A stretch of 8,041 nt of DNA, from assembly GCA_030620575.1 (NCBI GenBank), contig JAUXEL010000073.1, forward strand, positions 1 to 8,041. The letters are read 5' to 3'. Position numbers and translations under genes: made by a program. Source of the stretch: Fidelibacterota bacterium (GTDB lineage: Bacteria; Fidelibacterota; Fidelibacteria; Fidelibacterales; Fidelibacteraceae). Below, piece by piece: positions 6,558-8,041 of this stretch. Positions within the stretch are counted from its first letter, which is position 1, and every line of letters starts with the position of its first letter. A model generated the notes under the pieces. The model saw only the letters and a program-made list of their open reading frames with translations. It ran no database searches and had not been told where the DNA came from.

Positions 6558-7577
6558 CTAATTACACCCGCACGATTTGCGGATGATAATTTCTGTGTCA
6601 ATAACAATCTTATCTATCTTTTCTTCCTCATTTTCAATATGACCAATAAGTTTTTCAACTGCTTTTTTGCCTACCTCGAAGGCCGGTTGGCGGATAGTAG
6701 TTAATGGTACCGGTAAAAGCTCAGCTCTGATATCATCAGAAAAACCAACAATTGCAATATCCTGAGGTATTGATAATCCTCTTTTAAAGATGGCTTTCAT
6801 TGCACCAAATGCAGCCGGATCATTTACAGCAAATACCGCTCTTGGTCTTTTCTTTTCAGGCAAATCCAATAATTTATCCATAGCTCTGAAACCACCATCT
6901 TCATGAAAGCCGGATTCAACTACATAGTCCTCAGAAAACACTAAATTATGATCCTGCAAGGCTTTTTTATAACCCGCAAGTCGTAATCTTCCAATTGATA
7001 CTGACAAAGGGCCACAAAGATGGGCAATTTTTTTATATTTATGTTCTATGAGATGTTCGGTAATCTTTTTCGCACCATGTTTATCATTCACACATACACA
7101 ACTTGCTCCAATACCCATTACACACCGGTCATAAAACACAGTCGGGATTTTTAAATTCATAATATCTGAATATATATCATAGTCTGTTACCGATTCTGCC
7201 GTTGATATTAGAATTCCATCAACCCTCTTCGCAGCAAGGGTTTTTAGTGCATCCATTTCCCGCTCAGCATTTTCTGCCGAATGGGTCAGAATTAAATGAT
7301 ACCCTGCACTGTAGGTCACTTTCTCAATACCCCTTATAGCTTCCGGAAAAAATGAATGGGTAATCTCCGGAACTACGACCCCTATTGTGTCTGTTTTTTG
7401 CAAGGCAAGGCTTTTAGCTATCTGATTCGGTACATAACCGAGTCTTCTGGCCGTTTCTATTACCTTCTCCTTGGTTCTATGGTCAACATTTGGTGAACCA
7501 CTAAGAGCTCGCGACACTGTCATAATTGAAATATTTAATTCTTCGGCAACTTGTTTCGCTGTAACACGTTTTGACAC
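6558..7577 (-). CDS. LacI/GalR-family transcriptional repressor
   Basis: A 339-residue cytoplasmic regulator, the usual family length. Residues 4-48 are the helix-turn-helix headpiece (AKQVAEELNIS, recognition helix with TVSRAL at 20-25, then RLGYVPN). The hinge helix NQIAKSLA covers 51-58, and Leu57 is the expected minor-groove wedge. Residues ~62-335 form the periplasmic-binding-protein-like sensor domain, with IGVVVPEITHSFFPE at 65-79, KRVDGILI, the HLCGP strand, AVFAVNDPAAFGAMKA and AIVGFSDD. It ends in the typical IIRKSCGC tail. It starts at GTG 7577, with GGGAG at 7587-7583 five bases upstream. Two copies of one CG-centred palindrome, one on its own promoter and one on the downstream operon promoter, indicate autoregulation and local control. 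The effector is probably a sugar linked to the glycosidases, which is inferred from context; the sensor domain does not reveal which sugar. Confidence 0.93.
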   Translation of the reverse strand: MSKRVTAKQVAEELNISIMTVSRALSGSPNVDHRTKEKVIETARRLGYVPNQIAKSLALQKTDTIGVVVPEITHSFFPEAIRGIEKVTYSAGYHLILTHSAENAEREMDALKTLAAKRVDGILISTAESVTDYDIYSDIMNLKIPTVFYDRCVMGIGASCVCVNDKHGAKKITEHLIEHKYKKIAHLCGPLSVSIGRLRLAGYKKALQDHNLVFSEDYVVESGFHEDGGFRAMDKLLDLPEKKRPRAVFAVNDPAAFGAMKAIFKRGLSIPQDIAIVGFSDDIRAELLPVPLTTIRQPAFEVGKKAVEKLIGHIENEEEKIDKIVIDTEIIIRKSCGCN

Positions 7578-7706
7578 GATATCTCCCTATTATAATTCAA
7601 TAGTTACCCTCTTTTTTTACATATTCCTGGTTAGAGGATGGAAAAAACGGTGCATTATTTCTCCGCCAAACAAATTATTGACCCACAAAATTAAAAATGA
7701 TTACTT

Positions 7707-7726
7707 TAATGTTAACGTTAACATTA
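7707..7726. promoter_or_regulatory. LacI-family operator of the repressor gene (autoregulatory)
   Basis: A perfect 20-bp palindrome, TAATGTTAACGTTAACATTA, centred between 7716 and 7717. It contains the same 16-bp core as the site at 6470-6485. It overlaps the -10 box by one base and covers the predicted lacI transcription start (~7719). Centre-to-centre distance between the two operators is 1239 bp. Confidence 0.88.
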
Positions 7727-7754
7727 TTATACAAAGAATGCATGAGGTATGCAA
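7726..7754 (-). promoter_or_regulatory. Sigma70-type promoter of the lacI-family gene
   Basis: On the minus strand, -10 TATAAT (7731-7726) matches consensus fully, the spacer is 17 bp and the -35 is TTGCAT (7754-7749, three of six matches). The weak -35 and perfect -10 suit a modest autoregulated promoter. The predicted start near 7719 gives a leader of about 140 nt. Confidence 0.78.
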
Positions 7755-7803
7755 TAAATATTTCATAAATAGATACAATTCCTTGCTAAATTTACATTTT
7801 TCA

Positions 7804-7831
7804 TTGACTACTTGATTGTTTTTTCTAATAT
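7804..7831 (+). promoter_or_regulatory. Possible divergent promoter for the brnT remnant
   Basis: TTGACT at 7804-7809 and TAATAT at 7826-7831 are 16 bp apart on the plus strand, 20-30 bp before the brnT-like frame. The region is very AT-rich, so a chance match is quite possible. Confidence 0.3.
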
Positions 7832-7858
7832 TGTCATATCATTTAAACGGGATTGAAT

Positions 7859-7978
7859 TTGAATTACAATTTTGAGTGGAATCCTGATAAAGCTAAAAAA
7901 AATTTATCAAAACTTAAGGTCAGTTTTGAACTAGCTGCAACCATTTTTCTTGATCCGAATGTTCTCTCAATAATTTAG
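7859..7978 (+). pseudogene. brnT: BrnT-family (DUF497) toxin remnant, C-terminally truncated
   Basis: Thirty-nine codons read LNYNFEWNPDKAKKNLSKLK, then VSFELAATIFLDPNVLSII, then TAG. This matches the opening of BrnT toxins, whose family pattern is FEWDxxKAxxNLxKHGVSFEEAxxVFxDPxALSI. BrnT is a ribonuclease toxin of about 90 residues paired with the DNA-binding antitoxin BrnA. Here the second half, carrying the RxIxxRxAxxxE region, is missing, and the histidine of the usual KHGVSF is replaced (KLKVSF). There is no ATG; TTG at 7859 or 7853 would have to serve as start, with no good Shine-Dalgarno site. No brnA-like frame is seen in the remaining 63 bases. I read it as an inactive relic. It is unrelated in strand and function to the glycosidase operon. 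Confidence 0.65.
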
Positions 7979-8041
7979 GCCACCAAGACTCTAAGTCTCA
8001 AAGAAATAATTACTTAATTGTGTTGTGATTTTTCGACAGTC
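7979..8041. repeat. Possible degenerate intergenic repeat unit, running off the window
   Basis: The tail GGCCACCAAGACTCTAAG followed by TCTCAAAG has the staggered CCAAGAC/CAAAG wording of a dispersed intergenic repeat I recall from many environmental genomes (of the GCCACAAAGACACAAAG kind). It also holds a small inverted repeat, AGACT (7986-7990) against AGTCT (7994-7998). It begins exactly where BrnT similarity stops. Only one copy is visible here, so repeat status is not demonstrated. Confidence 0.25.

Noticed and set aside
7471..7815. A 114-codon plus-strand frame across the lacI promoter
   Set aside because: It is antisense to the lacI headpiece, runs through both operator and promoter, and is low in complexity.
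1..8041. CRISPR arrays, tRNA or rRNA genes, insertion-sequence ends
   Set aside because: No regularly spaced repeats, cloverleaf-like sequences, transposase motifs or terminal inverted repeats were seen on either strand by eye.

Overview
The window looks like a carbohydrate-utilisation locus from an AT-rich, probably Gram-negative bacterium. It encodes a lipoprotein, a Tat-exported enzyme, a Sec-exported enzyme and stray fibronectin III (FnIII) modules, a mix common in the FCB group and its neighbours (Calditrichota, Ignavibacteria, Bacteroidota). That placement is inference; no taxonomic marker is present in the main part. Every substantial gene lies on the minus strand, so the biological order runs from high to low coordinates.

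Layout, high to low: (1) 7859-8041 carries a broken BrnT-type toxin remnant on the plus strand and a low-complexity repeat-like tail. (2) 6558-7577 is a LacI-family repressor (GTG start). (3) 4976-6289 is a lipoprotein of a degenerate M24 'pita-bread' family (TTG start). (4) 4450-4878 is an FnIII-bearing fragment whose natural 5' end is missing. (5) 2841-4379 is a Tat-exported glycosidase of the GH63/MGH1 type. (6) 265-2823 is a second, Sec-exported glycosidase of the same broad clan, cut off in its catalytic domain. (7) 1-~330 is unrelated: the last ~63 codons of seryl-tRNA synthetase followed by the start of a small membrane-anchored protein.

The clearest regulatory signal is a pair of near-identical promoter/operator modules. 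In each, a sigma70-type -35/-10 pair with a 17-bp spacer is followed directly by the same palindrome, ATGTTAACGTTAACAT, with identical offset from the -10. One drives lacI and the other drives the M24/FnIII/glycosidase operon. The simplest reading is a LacI regulator that represses both itself and an operon of exported glycan-processing proteins. The inducer and the glycan cannot be named from the sequence.

The main anomaly is at 325-330. There the second glycosidase stops matching its family in mid-domain, just before the conserved YWxGxVW segment, and the sequence becomes an out-of-frame serS 3' end. By hand count GC is about 54% at 131-320 against about 45% at 331-520. The serS piece reads like a gammaproteobacterial protein. 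An assembly or cloning chimera is the leading explanation, with a genuine rearrangement as the alternative.
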